Numbered from the stretch's first letter, positions 42,769 to 53,315 are shown. The stretch is DNA of 64,000 nt from Emiliania huxleyi CCMP1516 (GCF_000372725.1 NW_005196756.1:1162229-1226228); one strand, 5' to 3'. Notes: generated by a model from the sequence alone, not told the origin. Made by a program: numbers and translations.

Positions 42769-45700
42769 AGGGTGCCCACAGGACCCAAAAAAAGAAAAGA
42801 AAAAAGAAATGGGGCACTCCCGATCGCAGCACTTCGTGTTGGCCAGTCGAGATATTGAGAGTGTGACTAGAGGAGGGTGGGACGCTGGGGATTCTCAAAG
42901 GTATGTATGTACAATGTGAGAGGACTCGAGATGTGTTCGAGATTTGGGCGGTCGTGCTTTTCGGCGGTCGTGGAGGTCGTGGAGGTCGTGGAGTGGCGAG
43001 TCACGCTCGGGCGGACAGCACTGATGCCGTCGCCGGACGCGGCGGCGAGGCACACGGGCGCCGGCGTGGCGCGTCGGCAGGCCCACCACGAGCGGATGCG
43101 CGACGAGCGCGCTCGGGAAGCGGCCGCGGGTGACGCGGAGCTTCCGCCGGAGGACGACGCGGTCGAGATGGCGAGCGCCGTCCACGTGCTGGACAGCGTG
43201 GCGGAGGTGGGCCCGAACTACACTCTGCTGCGCAGCAAGGAGACGAAGGCGAAGCGGCGGAAGCGAAAGCGCGAGGATGCCAGGGCGGCGCTCGACGGCC
43301 ACACTGTCCTGTCCACCGGATCGCGCCTCGAGATCTTCTGCGACAGCGAGCGGTGGTACCCTGCGACCGTAATGGCGCGGGAGGAGGACCGGGACGGACG
43401 GATCGTGCACGAGGTCGAGTACGACGGCTACTCGGATCGGCGGTGGTGGCACATGCTGGACGACGAGCGGTGGCGCGCCGTCCCAGAGCAGGCCGGCACG
43501 GGCGCAGGAGGCGCTGCCGCAGATGGGGATGGGGATGCGGCGATGGACCGCGTGGACGGCGAGCATGGCGCCCGTGCCGCGGGCGACGCCGAGGCGGCCG
43601 AGGTGCGGCCGGCGCCGCCTCCTGTGCGCCGGGGCGTGCGGCGCAGCGCGCTGGCGGACGCCCTCGAGGCGGAGGATGACGAGCAGCAGGTCGAGGCTGC
43701 GCGTGGCGATGGGCGGCCGATGCTAGCGCCCCACGGGCCGGCGCTGTCGGCGCACCTTCGGGTCGTGCACCTGCGGCTGCGCGAGTTCCTGGCGACGCAG
43801 GCCGCGGCGGGGAAGAGCGTGCCGATGCAGCGGACGGCTCTCGGTCTGCACCCGACGATGCGGTGGACGATCCGCTTCGGCAAGTGGCTGGCAACGACGC
43901 GAATCACCGCGCCGAGGGCGAGCCGGTGGCACGCGACCGAGCGGGGCGACGCGCGGGAGGAGGAGCCGACGGTGCGCACGGGTCGCGGCGAGAACACGGT
44001 CTACGTCGCGCTGCAGCACATGAAGAACCACGTGTGGCGCGAGATCTGGCCGGCGATGCCGAGCGACGCGAGGCAGTACTGGCGGCTGGTGACCAAGCAG
44101 GTGATGTCGCTGTACGACGGCGGCGGCGGCGGGATGAAGGATGCGGCAGGAGCCGCCGGCCGGGCGGCGGGCCGCGAGGCGGCGCGGGAGAGGGCGTCGC
44201 ACGGGCAGAGCGAGGCGGCGCAGCGGGCGGCGAGCGAGAGGGCGAGCGCCGAGGCGAGCCGGCGGACGATGGCCGAGCTGCGCGAGGCGACGACGAAGCC
44301 GTGCACGAGGCAGCACCTCTTCCAGGTGGGAGAGTACCAGATGCAGGACACGCAGCTGATGGAGCCGTTCGAGGTGAACGTGGCCTTCATCATGAACGCC
44401 TACTTGTGCTTCGCGCGGCAGACCGGGTGCCGGCCGGGGATGGCAGTGAACGACGCGGCGGACGCGGCCGATATGGACAGCCACTGGCGCGCGTCTCCCG
44501 CTGAGAGAGAGAGAGAGAACGGTGGCGTTGGTGTGGCTCTTACGTACATTCCCGGAGGAGGACTGCTGACAGGGTTTGCTGAGCGAAGGCAAGCAGGAAG
44601 ATAAAAATAAAAAAATCTGTTCACAGCCTTGTTATTGAGAAGAAAATACCTCCTATGGTTCACATAGGAATCCTATGGTGCCTTCGGGGGGTGGAGGAGG
44701 GAGAACGCGCGCGATCCGCGCGGCGCTGCTCCATGGCGACGGAGGAGGTCGTGGTCAACGGAAGGCCCCCGCACGGGGGGTCCCGGCCGACGTCATGCGC
44801 GTCCGCCAAGGGTCCGGGGTCGCCCAGGCAAGTGGCCCAAATCCGATGAGTTTTCCAGGTGTGAACAGCTGTTGAGAGGTGTGAATTCATCCCGGGCGGG
44901 GTGCGGGGCGGTAGTCCCGCAGAGAAAATTTTGCGTGCTGGGGCACTGAGATCGTACCCTTGGAATGGCCGGATCCAGCCTTAAAGTACGAGATCGCGCG
45001 CGCTTCGCGCACAGCACCGCCTGTTCTCCGCGGCTGTGTGACGACGCGTGCCGTGTGCCAGCAGAGTTGGGCGCGCGCGGCGCGACGGCGCCCGCGAGGG
45101 AAGGCGCGGGTGCAACGGCCGCCGGCGGCCGTACCGCCCGCCAGCCGGCGCAGCAGCGGCCAGCGCAGCGGCCGCCGGCGCAGCAGCCAGAGCAGCCGGT
45201 GCGCGCCTTGCGAGGCGAGTACTGCCGTCCGGCAGCCTTGAGGCGGCCGGGCGGCAGTACTCGTTCGAACTTTGCGAGCCGTGCGCGCGCCGAGGCGCCC
45301 GCGGCGCGCGCGCCCGCCCGGCTGCCAGTAGGAGGCGGCGCAATATGGCCTATAGTACAGCCCTTGGAGGAGGAAGAGGCTGGCTGGCAGTGCTGTATGC
45401 CGCCGTGGGGCAGTTTTGGGGTGCTGTCCCCATCCCAGGGGGCTGCAGAAGGCATCCGCAACCGGGACAACCCGCCCCCCCAGCCGAGGCCGGTCGAAGC
45501 CCACTTGGGAGCAGCCATGAGGAGTCCTCTTGGTGCTCCTGGCGGCCGTTTGAACCTCGGGCGCGCGCCGATGGGGGGGGGGGGGGTCTTGCTTGCTCCA
45601 CACCGAGCGCCATCGGTCCGGACCGGTGCTCCCACCGAGGGTCGGCTTGCACAAGGTCTGAGCCGCGGGCGCTCGGCGCCAAGTGCAGTGTCACGCTCGC

Positions 45701-45858
45701 ACGCGAAGGGGACACAATGGGAAACCCTCGTTTCCTATTGACTCGGTCCCCCAACGGAAGAGGCCTCGCTCCTATTGGAACTGGCCAACATCAGATTTGC
45801 CGCGTGCGTCCCTTTTTGAGCCGCAAAGCTATTTCTTTTGGGTCCTGTGGGCACCCTA
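42769..45858. mobile_element. 3.09-kb DNA transposon with TIRs and 7-bp target duplication
   Basis: The left end TAGGGTGCCCACAGGACCC (continuing into AAAA) is the perfect inverse of the right end over 23 bases. GCTCTGA flanks both ends (42762-42768 and 45859-45865). Inside is a 575-codon plus-strand ORF (42877-44604) and a GC-rich right half with a hairpin (45211-45256). The TIR start TAGGG resembles hAT-type ends, but hAT elements usually duplicate 8 bases. No standard transposase motif was recognised, so superfamily and autonomy are open. Confidence 0.85.
42877..44604 (+). CDS. Transposon-borne ORF with a Tudor-like domain
   Basis: Single frame of up to 575 codons; an ATG at 43024 is a more natural start than 42877. 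A Tudor/SAWADEE-like unit is visible: LEIFCDSERWYPATVMARE with HEVEYDGYSDRRWWHM. The second half has WREIWPAMPSDARQYWRLV, Ala-rich helices, and LFQVGEYQMQDTQLMEPFEV followed by NAYLCFARQTGCRPGMAV. The last stretch faintly recalls the first catalytic Arg box of tyrosine recombinases (TGxRPGE), but the downstream His/Arg/Tyr boxes are missing. It may be the transposase, an accessory protein or a captured host gene. A 25-base sequence 15 bases after its stop also occurs upstream of the Tudor-like gene at 18189. Confidence 0.55.
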   Translation: MGRWGFSKVCMYNVRGLEMCSRFGRSCFSAVVEVVEVVEWRVTLGRTALMPSPDAAARHTGAGVARRQAHHERMRDERAREAAAGDAELPPEDDAVEMASAVHVLDSVAEVGPNYTLLRSKETKAKRRKRKREDARAALDGHTVLSTGSRLEIFCDSERWYPATVMAREEDRDGRIVHEVEYDGYSDRRWWHMLDDERWRAVPEQAGTGAGGAAADGDGDAAMDRVDGEHGARAAGDAEAAEVRPAPPPVRRGVRRSALADALEAEDDEQQVEAARGDGRPMLAPHGPALSAHLRVVHLRLREFLATQAAAGKSVPMQRTALGLHPTMRWTIRFGKWLATTRITAPRASRWHATERGDAREEEPTVRTGRGENTVYVALQHMKNHVWREIWPAMPSDARQYWRLVTKQVMSLYDGGGGGMKDAAGAAGRAAGREAARERASHGQSEAAQRAASERASAEASRRTMAELREATTKPCTRQHLFQVGEYQMQDTQLMEPFEVNVAFIMNAYLCFARQTGCRPGMAVNDAADAADMDSHWRASPAERERENGGVGVALTYIPGGGLLTGFAERRQAGR

Positions 45859-45939
45859 GCTCTGATGCCTCCTACGGTTTTCGAACTCGAGTTCTCGGGC
45901 AGGCGCCCGGTGCGTCGGTCGTTTTTCGTGGCGTCTTCA

Positions 45940-46157
45940 GGTCGCGCAAGTGGCCGCCGACGACTGTCGCCGAGTACGCGCAGATGATGAAGTACACGCG
46001 GCGCAACGAGCCAGACGAGAACGAGAAGCACGGGCTCATCTACAGCAAGGAGCGCGGCGTGGACTTCACCTCAAAGGGCGACCGCCTCGTCGTCAAGTAC
46101 AACTTCTTCAAAATGACCTTCGACCCGCAGGCGAGGGCGCGTGAGGACGTACATTGA
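45940..46157 (+). CDS. Exon of an unknown protein
   Basis: Just outside the transposon's right end. The frame gives WPPTTVAEYAQMMKYTRRNE, PDENEKHGLIYSKERGVDFT and DRLVVKYNFFKMTFDPQAR, then stops at 46155-46157. The composition is protein-like and unlike the surrounding low-complexity frames. A splice acceptor TCTTCAG lies at about 45940. The upstream exons are not seen, and the transposon insertion may have separated them from this one. Confidence 0.45.
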
Positions 46158-47230
46158 GTTGATCTACATGAGAATATACGACTCAGGTCGGTTGGGGGAC
46201 ATACTGGACGCGACGGAGGGTGGTCGGGATGATGGAGCTGTCTGTGCCTGAGAGCTTTTGAGTGAGCGGTGGACACCGCGACGGTCGCGGGTCGGGTGTG
46301 AGCCTTGTTTGTGTCTACTGTCTTCTCGGGGGGAGGCGGGAGCGGACGGGTTGGCCAGCGGGGCTGTCACAGCGCGTGTCGTGTGAGAGCTGGTGCATGG
46401 ACTTGTCTCCCTCAGCCCTCACGCCATACCAGCGCCATACCCACAGCGTCGCAGACACAGAGAGAGACCGGACGCAGAGAGACGCTATCAAAGACAGATC
46501 GTCACAGAGGGTCAGCACACACACATCTCGATCCAGACGAGTCACTCACACACATCTGTTCCATCGTGCCATCGAGCGATCGGACACACACATCAGAGCC
46601 AGCCTCAACCGCGGACGAGTGACGCGCACCTCTGCGCCTGATGCTCGACGAGGCCGTCGAGCTGCAGTGAGCGGCATAGCCATGTAGCATGTAATAGGTA
46701 CTAGGGCTGCGCTTACGGTGTCTGGAGAGTGTGCGCGATATTGTGGAGGCCATATATGCTGTGTCGTGCGGCATGTATGTGTGTAGGTTGCGAGTGAAGC
46801 GGAGGAGACCGAGGTCGGAGGTGGCGAGGCCTGCGCGGCCAGCAAAGTGCGTGTTAGTACGCACGCAGCATGATTTCTTTTTATTCCCCCAGGGTAGGTC
46901 GGGGTGGGGTGCGGGTGGGGTGGGCCAGGTTTTTGCAGATTTCATCGGTGGGGCAGCGAAAAAAGAATTTTATACAAAGCTCCCTCGCACAGGTACACAA
47001 AAAAGAATTTTGCGATCCAAGAATACTGGCGCCCGGCTAAAGGGCGAGCGGGCGCAAACAACAGCGGCATACCGAGTACTCCACTGCCAGACCGTTTTTT
47101 TGGCGGGACCTGTGAGGGGCAAACAAAAAAGAATTTTACAAAGTAATTCCCTCGCTCGACACTAGGAAGGGAACTGGCGAACGAAAAAAGAATCGCGGAA
47201 AAAGAAAATTAGCTTGTCCAACTGGAACAA
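46158..47230. other. Intergenic stretch with a repeated AAAAAAGAATTTT motif
   Basis: AAAAAAGAATTTT occurs at about 46959, 46999 and 47125, with a shortened AAAAAAGAATC at 47183. No gene recognised. Related AGAATTTTACA strings occur at 28950 and 53192. Confidence 0.5.
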
Positions 47231-48385
47231 GTGGAGAGCCGCAAACACAGGCGCCCGAAGGGGGCGGGGCAGGCCAGGATTGAGACCGGGGCGCCCGCGA
47301 GGGCGGGCAGAGCCGAGATCGAGACTGCGGGGCCCGCGAGGGCGAGCGAAGGCGAGATCGCGACTTCAGAGGCCAAAGCGATTAAGGGTGACGAAGCGAC
47401 CGTCACCGACGAGCCGAACTGGGTGTGCGAGGTTGGGCAGGCGCAGCGGGATCTGAAGGGTGAGGACTGCTTCGACACAAGGCGCGTGACGCTGAGCGGA
47501 GAGGACGTTGCCGTCATTATGGTGGCTGACGGCCACGGCGGCAGCGCCGCCTCGCGGCACTGCCGCAAGCACCTCCTCGATTACTATATTGCGGCGGCGG
47601 GAGACGGGTCGGCCGCGTCGTTGCTCGGGGCGGGCGCGACGGCGTGTCAGCAGGTGCATGAGGAGGTGAAGCGGATCACCAATGCGGGTTCGACGGTGAC
47701 GATCATCGCGCTCAACCTCACGCGAGGCGAGCTGGCCGTCGTGAACCTCGGCGATTCGGAGGCGTGGCTCGTTCCCCCGTCTGGCTCAAGTGTGCGCCTC
47801 TCCGAGGACCACCGGCTCGACACCTCCGAGCCGGAGCGCGCGCGCGTCCGCGGCATGGGCGGACACCTCAGCCACGCGAGGAACCGCGCCGGCGACCCGG
47901 CGGGCCCTCTCCGCCTTTGGCCGGGCGGCGTCGCGCAGGCGCGCAGCGTCGGCGACGCCGACGTCGGCGATTACATCCTCGCGCGCCCGTACGTGCGGAG
48001 CCTCTGCGTGCCTACCGGGGGGTGCGACGTCGTGGTCGCCAGCGACGGCATCTGGGACGCCCTCTACTCCAGCGCGGTCGCCAGCAGCCTACGCTCCATG
48101 AGGCGACAGTCAGCGTCGCTAGCCGCCACCGCCATCATCGATGGGGCCATCAACCAGAGGGGGGGCCTTGCCCCCCCCCCCCCACCCCCCCCCCCCCCTT
48201 TTTTTAAGACACAGCCGCGACACCCGCGGCCGCCACGCAGGCATGCATACGATTGTCACGGCTACCTTCAGCCGCGAGACGACACCACTATCCTCGTGAT
48301 GCGCATACGAAGGAGCAACAGCGCCGCTGATGTTGCCGGTGGTGGCGCGAGCTCGGGCGGTGGCTGCGGGTGCGTGGTCAGCTAG
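47231..48385 (+). CDS. PP2C-type protein phosphatase with a C-terminal CaaX-like end
   Basis: Metal-dependent Ser/Thr phosphatase (PPM family). Motifs in order are KGEDCFDTRRV, VIMVADGHGGSAAS (metal-binding DGHGG), NAGSTVTIIALNL, LAVVNLGDSEAWL, LSEDHRLD, GGVAQARSVGDAD, CDVVVASDGIWDAL (metal-binding Asp), and finally RDDTTILVMRI. Between INQRGG and RRHAYDC a poly-Pro run, coded by a C tract at 48171-48199, interrupts the domain; it could be coding or an unspliced intron. The N-terminal 60 residues are Ala/Glu-rich. The protein ends GGGCGCVVS, where CVVS fits a CaaX box, suggesting a lipid-anchored phosphatase (inference). The ATG at 47231 is the first in frame. Confidence 0.88.
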   Translation: MESRKHRRPKGAGQARIETGAPARAGRAEIETAGPARASEGEIATSEAKAIKGDEATVTDEPNWVCEVGQAQRDLKGEDCFDTRRVTLSGEDVAVIMVADGHGGSAASRHCRKHLLDYYIAAAGDGSAASLLGAGATACQQVHEEVKRITNAGSTVTIIALNLTRGELAVVNLGDSEAWLVPPSGSSVRLSEDHRLDTSEPERARVRGMGGHLSHARNRAGDPAGPLRLWPGGVAQARSVGDADVGDYILARPYVRSLCVPTGGCDVVVASDGIWDALYSSAVASSLRSMRRQSASLAATAIIDGAINQRGGLAPPPPPPPPPFFKTQPRHPRPPRRHAYDCHGYLQPRDDTTILVMRIRRSNSAADVAGGGASSGGGCGCVVS

Positions 48386-48608
48386 GCTCCGCGCGTTTGT
48401 AACATTTCGATCATGACTGCTTGCCTGATCTCTGTATTTGCGCGTGTGTTGTCAACACACCACACACACAGTGTTTCCTGAGTCTTTCTTTAAGTCTCGC
48501 TGGTCGCTGCTGGTGTGAGTTGTCAGTTGACTCGTCGTACTTTACTCTTTACGGCTTTCTAGTTGCGCCGCGGGGCACAGTGAGCTTGGCACATGCACAT
48601 GCACAACA

Positions 48609-48760
48609 TGACATGACATGGACATGGACATGGACATGGACATGGACATGGACATGGACATGGACATGGACATGGACATGGACATGGACATGGACATGGA
48701 CATGGACATGGACATGGACATGGACATGGACATGGACATGGAGGACATGGACATGGTAGC
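48609..48760. repeat. (ACATGG)n hexanucleotide array
   Basis: About 22 copies of ACATGG with one GGAGGACATGG interruption near 48740. It yields open frames (MDMDMD) on both strands that are not genes. Confidence 0.98.
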
Positions 48761-49827
48761 ATGCACAACATGTATATGTGTTGTCGTATCATGTTGCACG
48801 AGTAATATTACAGTGTGTGAGGCGACAAGATGTCTCAAATATGAGGGGTTTTGACTCCTACCGGCTCCTGACGCTATCCCTTCAGCTCTAATGACCAGGA
48901 TCAGTAGTGTTGTGATAGAGTGTAGTGCCCATACTAGCGCAGACTGGAGCGTCGCAGCTCGCACACACGGACGATGTATTATCGCAAAAGCGCCCGCGCC
49001 CCAAGTCCGGGCTGCGGGCAAAAGAGGTGATGGGGGCCGTGAAATTTCTCGAAGTTGATGACCCCTCTTGTCTGTCCTCGACCCAGCCCTCCCTAGCTTG
49101 GGATGTCCGTTTTATTCATTTATCTATTTATTTTATTTATTCGCCGCGATTCCCGTGCTCCAAGTGCTCCGTGCCGCCGCCACGGAAGGTGGCACGTGCC
49201 TTTTGCGAAGCCCACTTTGCGGCCTTTGCCGCTTGCCCACCGCTTGGCTTCGTCAACGGGCGGCCCCCCCTCACCAATACTCGTGCAACATGCCGCTTGC
49301 CATTTTTACTGGTAAATGAGTGGTATTTTTTGATTCTGCTGGGGAGTGGTATGGTAAAATACGAAAAGCATCAATTGTTTCGGGCTCCGAGCCGAGTCTG
49401 AGGCTGGTTTGCGGCCAAATTCAGCGAAATTCACATCATTTGTTTTGCGAAATTGGCAAAATACCGGGTATTTTGCGGGTACACCTGGAAAACCCCGGGT
49501 AGACCGTGTGGGCGTGGGGAATACCGGGTATTTTGCCGATTTGATTTTTGTCAGATTTTGCCTCAGAAGTCGTGGTAAATCTTACCACCGTTTGATTGTT
49601 TTGGCCGTAGAGTGTTTGGCACACCAATGGAGCAAGCCAACTAGCCAACTCGCAACTGACCACGAGTCAGAGAACTTTTGTATTTTGAGATATATTAAGG
49701 ACTTTTCCGCTTCTTGACTTTTGCATTTGCTGCGCTTGCCGAAATGCAATCAAGTATCAACTCGGCTTCCTATAGTACTATCTGCGCGCGGCGGCGCGCA
49801 CTTTCGCGTTTCGCCTACCAGCTAGAG
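48761..49827. other. Intergenic stretch with a possible MITE remnant
   Basis: No gene recognised. 49449-49545 has two ATACCGGGTATTTTGC motifs and GAAAACCCCGGGTA, resembling the internal sequence of the MITE at 20544-20996 (GAAAACCC, CCCGGGTATTTTCGGG). It may be a distant relative or remnant. Confidence 0.4.
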
Positions 49828-51072
49828 CTACCACGCTAGCCCACGAGCGACTCGTTCGGGCGAGACGCACATGTCTTCGCACATATTCGTGATGCTGGCT
49901 GAGTTCTCCGGTCGCGGCAGCCTCCCAGCTTCAACACGAGCTATAATCTCCCGTAGCCCCTCCACCATGACCCCCTCAAAGCCGTGGTGATCAACCGCGG
50001 CCGACAGGTTGGCAGACGCTGCAGTTAGTCTCGCGTGCTGCTGAATATGCCAGTTCTCGCGCCGATTGAGGCACCGGCCGCTCCAGCGCGCACTAAAAGG
50101 GTGCACCGCAAAGGCGCCCGCACACAACAGACGCCACGCCGCATGCCCCCCTTCAATATGGCGCATGCCTTGAGTGAGCAGCCACTCGAATGTGCCCTTC
50201 ACAAACAGCTCGGCGCGCGGCACACGCAGTGGCAGCGCGTGGGCCAGGCGCTGGCGGTGGAGGATGAGGTAGCGCTGGCTGAGGAAGCTCGGCCGGCGAG
50301 CACAGAACCGCGAGTGGTTGCGAGCTCCCAGTCCACTACAAATTGTTGGCGGACTCAAGCCCACAACGCGGTCGCTGGCCGCGAAAGCCTCGCGAGCCAT
50401 TTCAACCATGCCGCGGCCCTGCCGAAAGGCCATGATGTCTGGGTCGAGAAACATGCAGAGGTCGACGCCCGCTGAACCCAAACAGTGCTCGAGGAAGCTG
50501 AGCATGCCCTGCATGTTGGAGGAGAGGTGGTGGCCGTCAATGTCAGAGGTGTCGCGGGACCCCTCAAGCGTCGCGATACTGTCGGACGGTGCTCCCGTCT
50601 CGAAGAAACGCTGCATGTAGCTCGGCGTCCTATACGTGGAGTAGTCAACACGCCGGACTCTCGAGCTTCCCGAGCGCTCGAGAAGTTGCAGAATCGCTTC
50701 TTGACGATTGACTGGCTCCATCCACGGCGGGCGGTTGTCCACAACGACGTGCTCAATCATGGCCGGGTTATTTGTCACCATGCGGATCTGGTGCGCAATC
50801 ATGACGTCGAGTGGTATGGTATCCTCGGGGAAGGTCATAGTGGCCAAAAGGACCCTTCCTCTCGCACCACGTCTCGAGGCACCTTTTGTGCCGCTCGCCA
50901 CACGTGCGCCACCTCGAGGCCTTTGCGGCGCCGAGCGCCGCAACATGGCACGTGTCGAGCCGCACAGGGTGCCTGTCAGTGGCGGGCTCCAGCGGCGTGA
51001 CGTAAATGGACTCCGGGCTCTCAAGGCGATCCTAGCGATCACTCCTCCCGGGGCACGGGGGACCAGACGCAA
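49828..51072 (-). CDS. Putative glycosyltransferase-like protein
   Basis: Single frame, 414 codons. The first 70 residues are Arg-rich and may not be translated; an internal ATG (MTFPEDTIPLDVMIAHQIRM) is a plausible start. Recognisable features are HVVVDNRPPWMEP, then DLCMFLDPDIMAFRQGRGMV, in which DPD could serve as a metal-binding DxD in a GT-A fold. Later come RPSFLSQRYLILHRQRLAHA and HIEGGHAAWRLLCAGAFAVH. The context NxxxxxxHVVVDNRPP, plus a DxD about 130 residues later, is typical of retaining or inverting glycosyltransferases acting on secreted glycans. No specific family is assigned. Confidence 0.6.
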   Translation of the reverse strand: MRLVPRAPGGVIARIALRARSPFTSRRWSPPLTGTLCGSTRAMLRRSAPQRPRGGARVASGTKGASRRGARGRVLLATMTFPEDTIPLDVMIAHQIRMVTNNPAMIEHVVVDNRPPWMEPVNRQEAILQLLERSGSSRVRRVDYSTYRTPSYMQRFFETGAPSDSIATLEGSRDTSDIDGHHLSSNMQGMLSFLEHCLGSAGVDLCMFLDPDIMAFRQGRGMVEMAREAFAASDRVVGLSPPTICSGLGARNHSRFCARRPSFLSQRYLILHRQRLAHALPLRVPRAELFVKGTFEWLLTQGMRHIEGGHAAWRLLCAGAFAVHPFSARWSGRCLNRRENWHIQQHARLTAASANLSAAVDHHGFEGVMVEGLREIIARVEAGRLPRPENSASITNMCEDMCVSPERVARGLAW

Positions 51073-51304
51073 ACTTGTGCTCTAGTTGTTAAAGCTTAAA
51101 CAAATTTCGCTTAGTGCTAGTGAACTGGAGGAGAAGCGGGTCGAGCCTCGGTGTAGGAGGGCGGGAACCCTTACCCCGCGCCCGCCGCAGCCCGCCACTT
51201 TGTGCGCGGAACCTCCGCGGCGACTACTTTTCTCGAGAGGTAGACACGCGGTTAACCCTTATAGTAAATATATAGAAAGTGTGAACTCGCTCCTTCTCCT
51301 CTGC

Positions 51305-52714
51305 TTACCCTCTGGCTGAGCTGGCCCCCATGTCCAGCTCCTCCCACGCCTCCTCCCCAAATGTCTCAGCCGCCAAGCTGCGCACGCCGTCGATGAGGCT
51401 TCGCGCGACCCGCAACGACTCGCGCCGCCACTCCTCCTCCTCCCCCTCCGCCTCCTTGGTCGCCGCCTCCCCCGCATGCTCTTCTCTGCAACGCGAGCGG
51501 CGGTCAGCGGCGCCCTCGGCAAGAGCGACGAGCTCCCTCAAATCCACACCCGCCCGGCGTCGGAGCAGCTGCATGCACAGCGTGGCGTCGGCGGCGTCCT
51601 CGGGATTGAGTCCGGCGCGAATGGCGGCGAGATAGGCGGAGCAGCGGCGGAGCGCCCAAGTGGCGTTGGCGCCGTTGAGCCAGTTGTGGTTCACCGAGAG
51701 GACGGGCGTCAGGTTGGTCACCTCGTGGTACCAACCCGAAGGGACAAAGAGCAGCTCTCCTATGCGCGCACGCCCACGCTGACGCTAAGCACAGTGGGAA
51801 GATTGCGACTCCACACCTGCGCGGGAGTCGTTCTCGCCCGCTCGCTGCGTCACCTCGAGAGGTGCTCCCCCGGCGGCGGAGAGGGCGCGGAGCCCGCCGT
51901 GCAGCGGGTCGGAGGCAGAGTCAGAGACGAGGGCGCGCTGCGAGGCGGGCACTAGCAGCCTATGCAGGGAGTGGCGCGAGGTTATACGCCCCCTCGCTCT
52001 GACTGAGCGGTCCATGCTGGCGCACGGCTGCCAGTGCTTGACGCCGCAGAGATTGGCAGACCACGAGTAGGAGAACAGGACGTCGGCGTGCAGCGGTGTC
52101 GTCGAGCCGGCGGGCCCGAGGTAAACGAACCGGTGATCGCCGACCTCCTCCGCCTCGCCGCGCCTCGCCGCCCAGTGCTCGTTGAGCCAGTCGTCCGCGA
52201 GCGGAGCCGGAGTGTGATAGGCGCGGTACTCCGGATGCTTGGCAGCAAAGGTCCAATCCTTGAGGTAGAGGCATTCCCCGCTCGCCCGGCCACTGCCCTG
52301 CCACCAAGCTGCGTATTCCGCGACCCGCATATCGCGGCATGCGGCCGCGGCCCTGCCACCAAGCCGCCCATTGCGCGAGCAGTCAGCGACCGGCACGACA
52401 TCTTGGCCAAACAGGCGCGCCAGCGCCGGCAAGTCGGGCTCGCCGTCAGCTGTAACCCAGTCAGAGGCGGCGCGCCAGCCGACGGTCGCGCCTGTGAGAA
52501 CCACCGGACGGTTGGGAACGAGGTAGAGGCGACGGAACTCGGCCGGTGTCAGCGAGTCGATGGGACGCCGCGGTACCGCCTCTTCCTCGTTCGTCAGCTG
52601 CATTGAGTTCAATAGCACCGGAGGGAGCGCGTTCAAAACACTCGGTCTCGAAACACCTCTCCGACGCGCTCGACTATGGTCTGCGTCTTCTCGCCAAGTC
52701 GTCTGAGACAACAA
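51305..52714 (-). CDS. JmjC-domain 2-oxoglutarate oxygenase, JMJD4-like
   Basis: Non-heme iron dioxygenase. The first exon has AEFRRLYLVPNRPVVLTGAT, VVPVADCSRNG, YLKDWTFAAKHPEYRAYHTP and FVYLGPAGSTTPLHADVLFS, where HAD is the iron-binding HxD. The second exon gives GELLFVPSGWYHEVTNLTPV with the distal iron-binding His, then LSVNHNWLNGANATWALRR. This combination is characteristic of JMJD4, which in animals hydroxylates a lysine of release factor eRF1. The join between NLCGVKHWQ (about 52010) and RARIGELLF (about 51770) is an intron not fixed in detail. A C-terminal acidic helix, KEAEGEEEEWRRESLRVARS, follows. The likely start is MQLTNEEEAVPRR near 52601. Confidence 0.85.
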
Positions 52715-53315
52715 AGAAATTTGTGCGCTGCGCGCATCGCAAGCAAACTACCTCCCACCACACTAATGCCGCGAGGAGGGCAGAGTTGCGCCGAAAGGCG
52801 GGAGAAGCCGCGAGAGCCAAGCCAAGGCCAAGGATCGGCAGGCGGCGGCGGCGTCGCAGGACGAGGCAGAGGAGAGCGACGCGGCAGGCAGAGAGAGGAG
52901 GAAGGAAGCGACAGGAAGGAGGGAGAACGACGAGAGTGGGGAGAGGTGGCATGAAGGTTGCAGCGAGAATCGGCGAGGGACTGCGAAGGGAGATAGAAAG
53001 AGGCAGACGCCCAAGGGTTAGGGTGGGCGACGGCTAGCACCACACTCCTCTCCTTAAAAATAAAATCCCTGTGTGGTGGCGGCGTGCCGTCCTCCCATCC
53101 CTCCCTTGGGTTGTCTGTTTTCTTTCTTTCTTTTTCCCACCACACTAGGCACGGACTGGCGCGCACTGGCAACAGAAAAAGCGGAAACAGAAAGAATTTT
53201 ACAACAAAAGGCGGTCGCACGACACGATTCACGCGACAGGCGAGGCGCGGGCGACAGCTAGAACACAACGCACTCTCTCACATGACAAGCGATCCCACGA
53301 CAGCGTCGGTGGGGA
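52715..53315. other. Intergenic stretch with a dispersed repeat
   Basis: 53065-53140 is the inverted partner of the repeat at 38540-38625 and ends in a CTTTCTTTCTTT run. 53145-53205 (CTAGGCACGGACTGGCGCGC, AGAATTTTACAAC) is related to 28952-28998. No gene recognised. Confidence 0.55.

Noticed and set aside
44341-44470. Tyrosine recombinase (Crypton) call for the 42877-44604 ORF
   Set aside because: Only a TGCRPG box is seen. The other catalytic boxes are absent and the element has TIRs and a target duplication, which Cryptons lack.
48542-49021. ORFs encoding MDMDMD or PCPCPC repeats
   Set aside because: Artefacts of the ACATGG hexanucleotide array.
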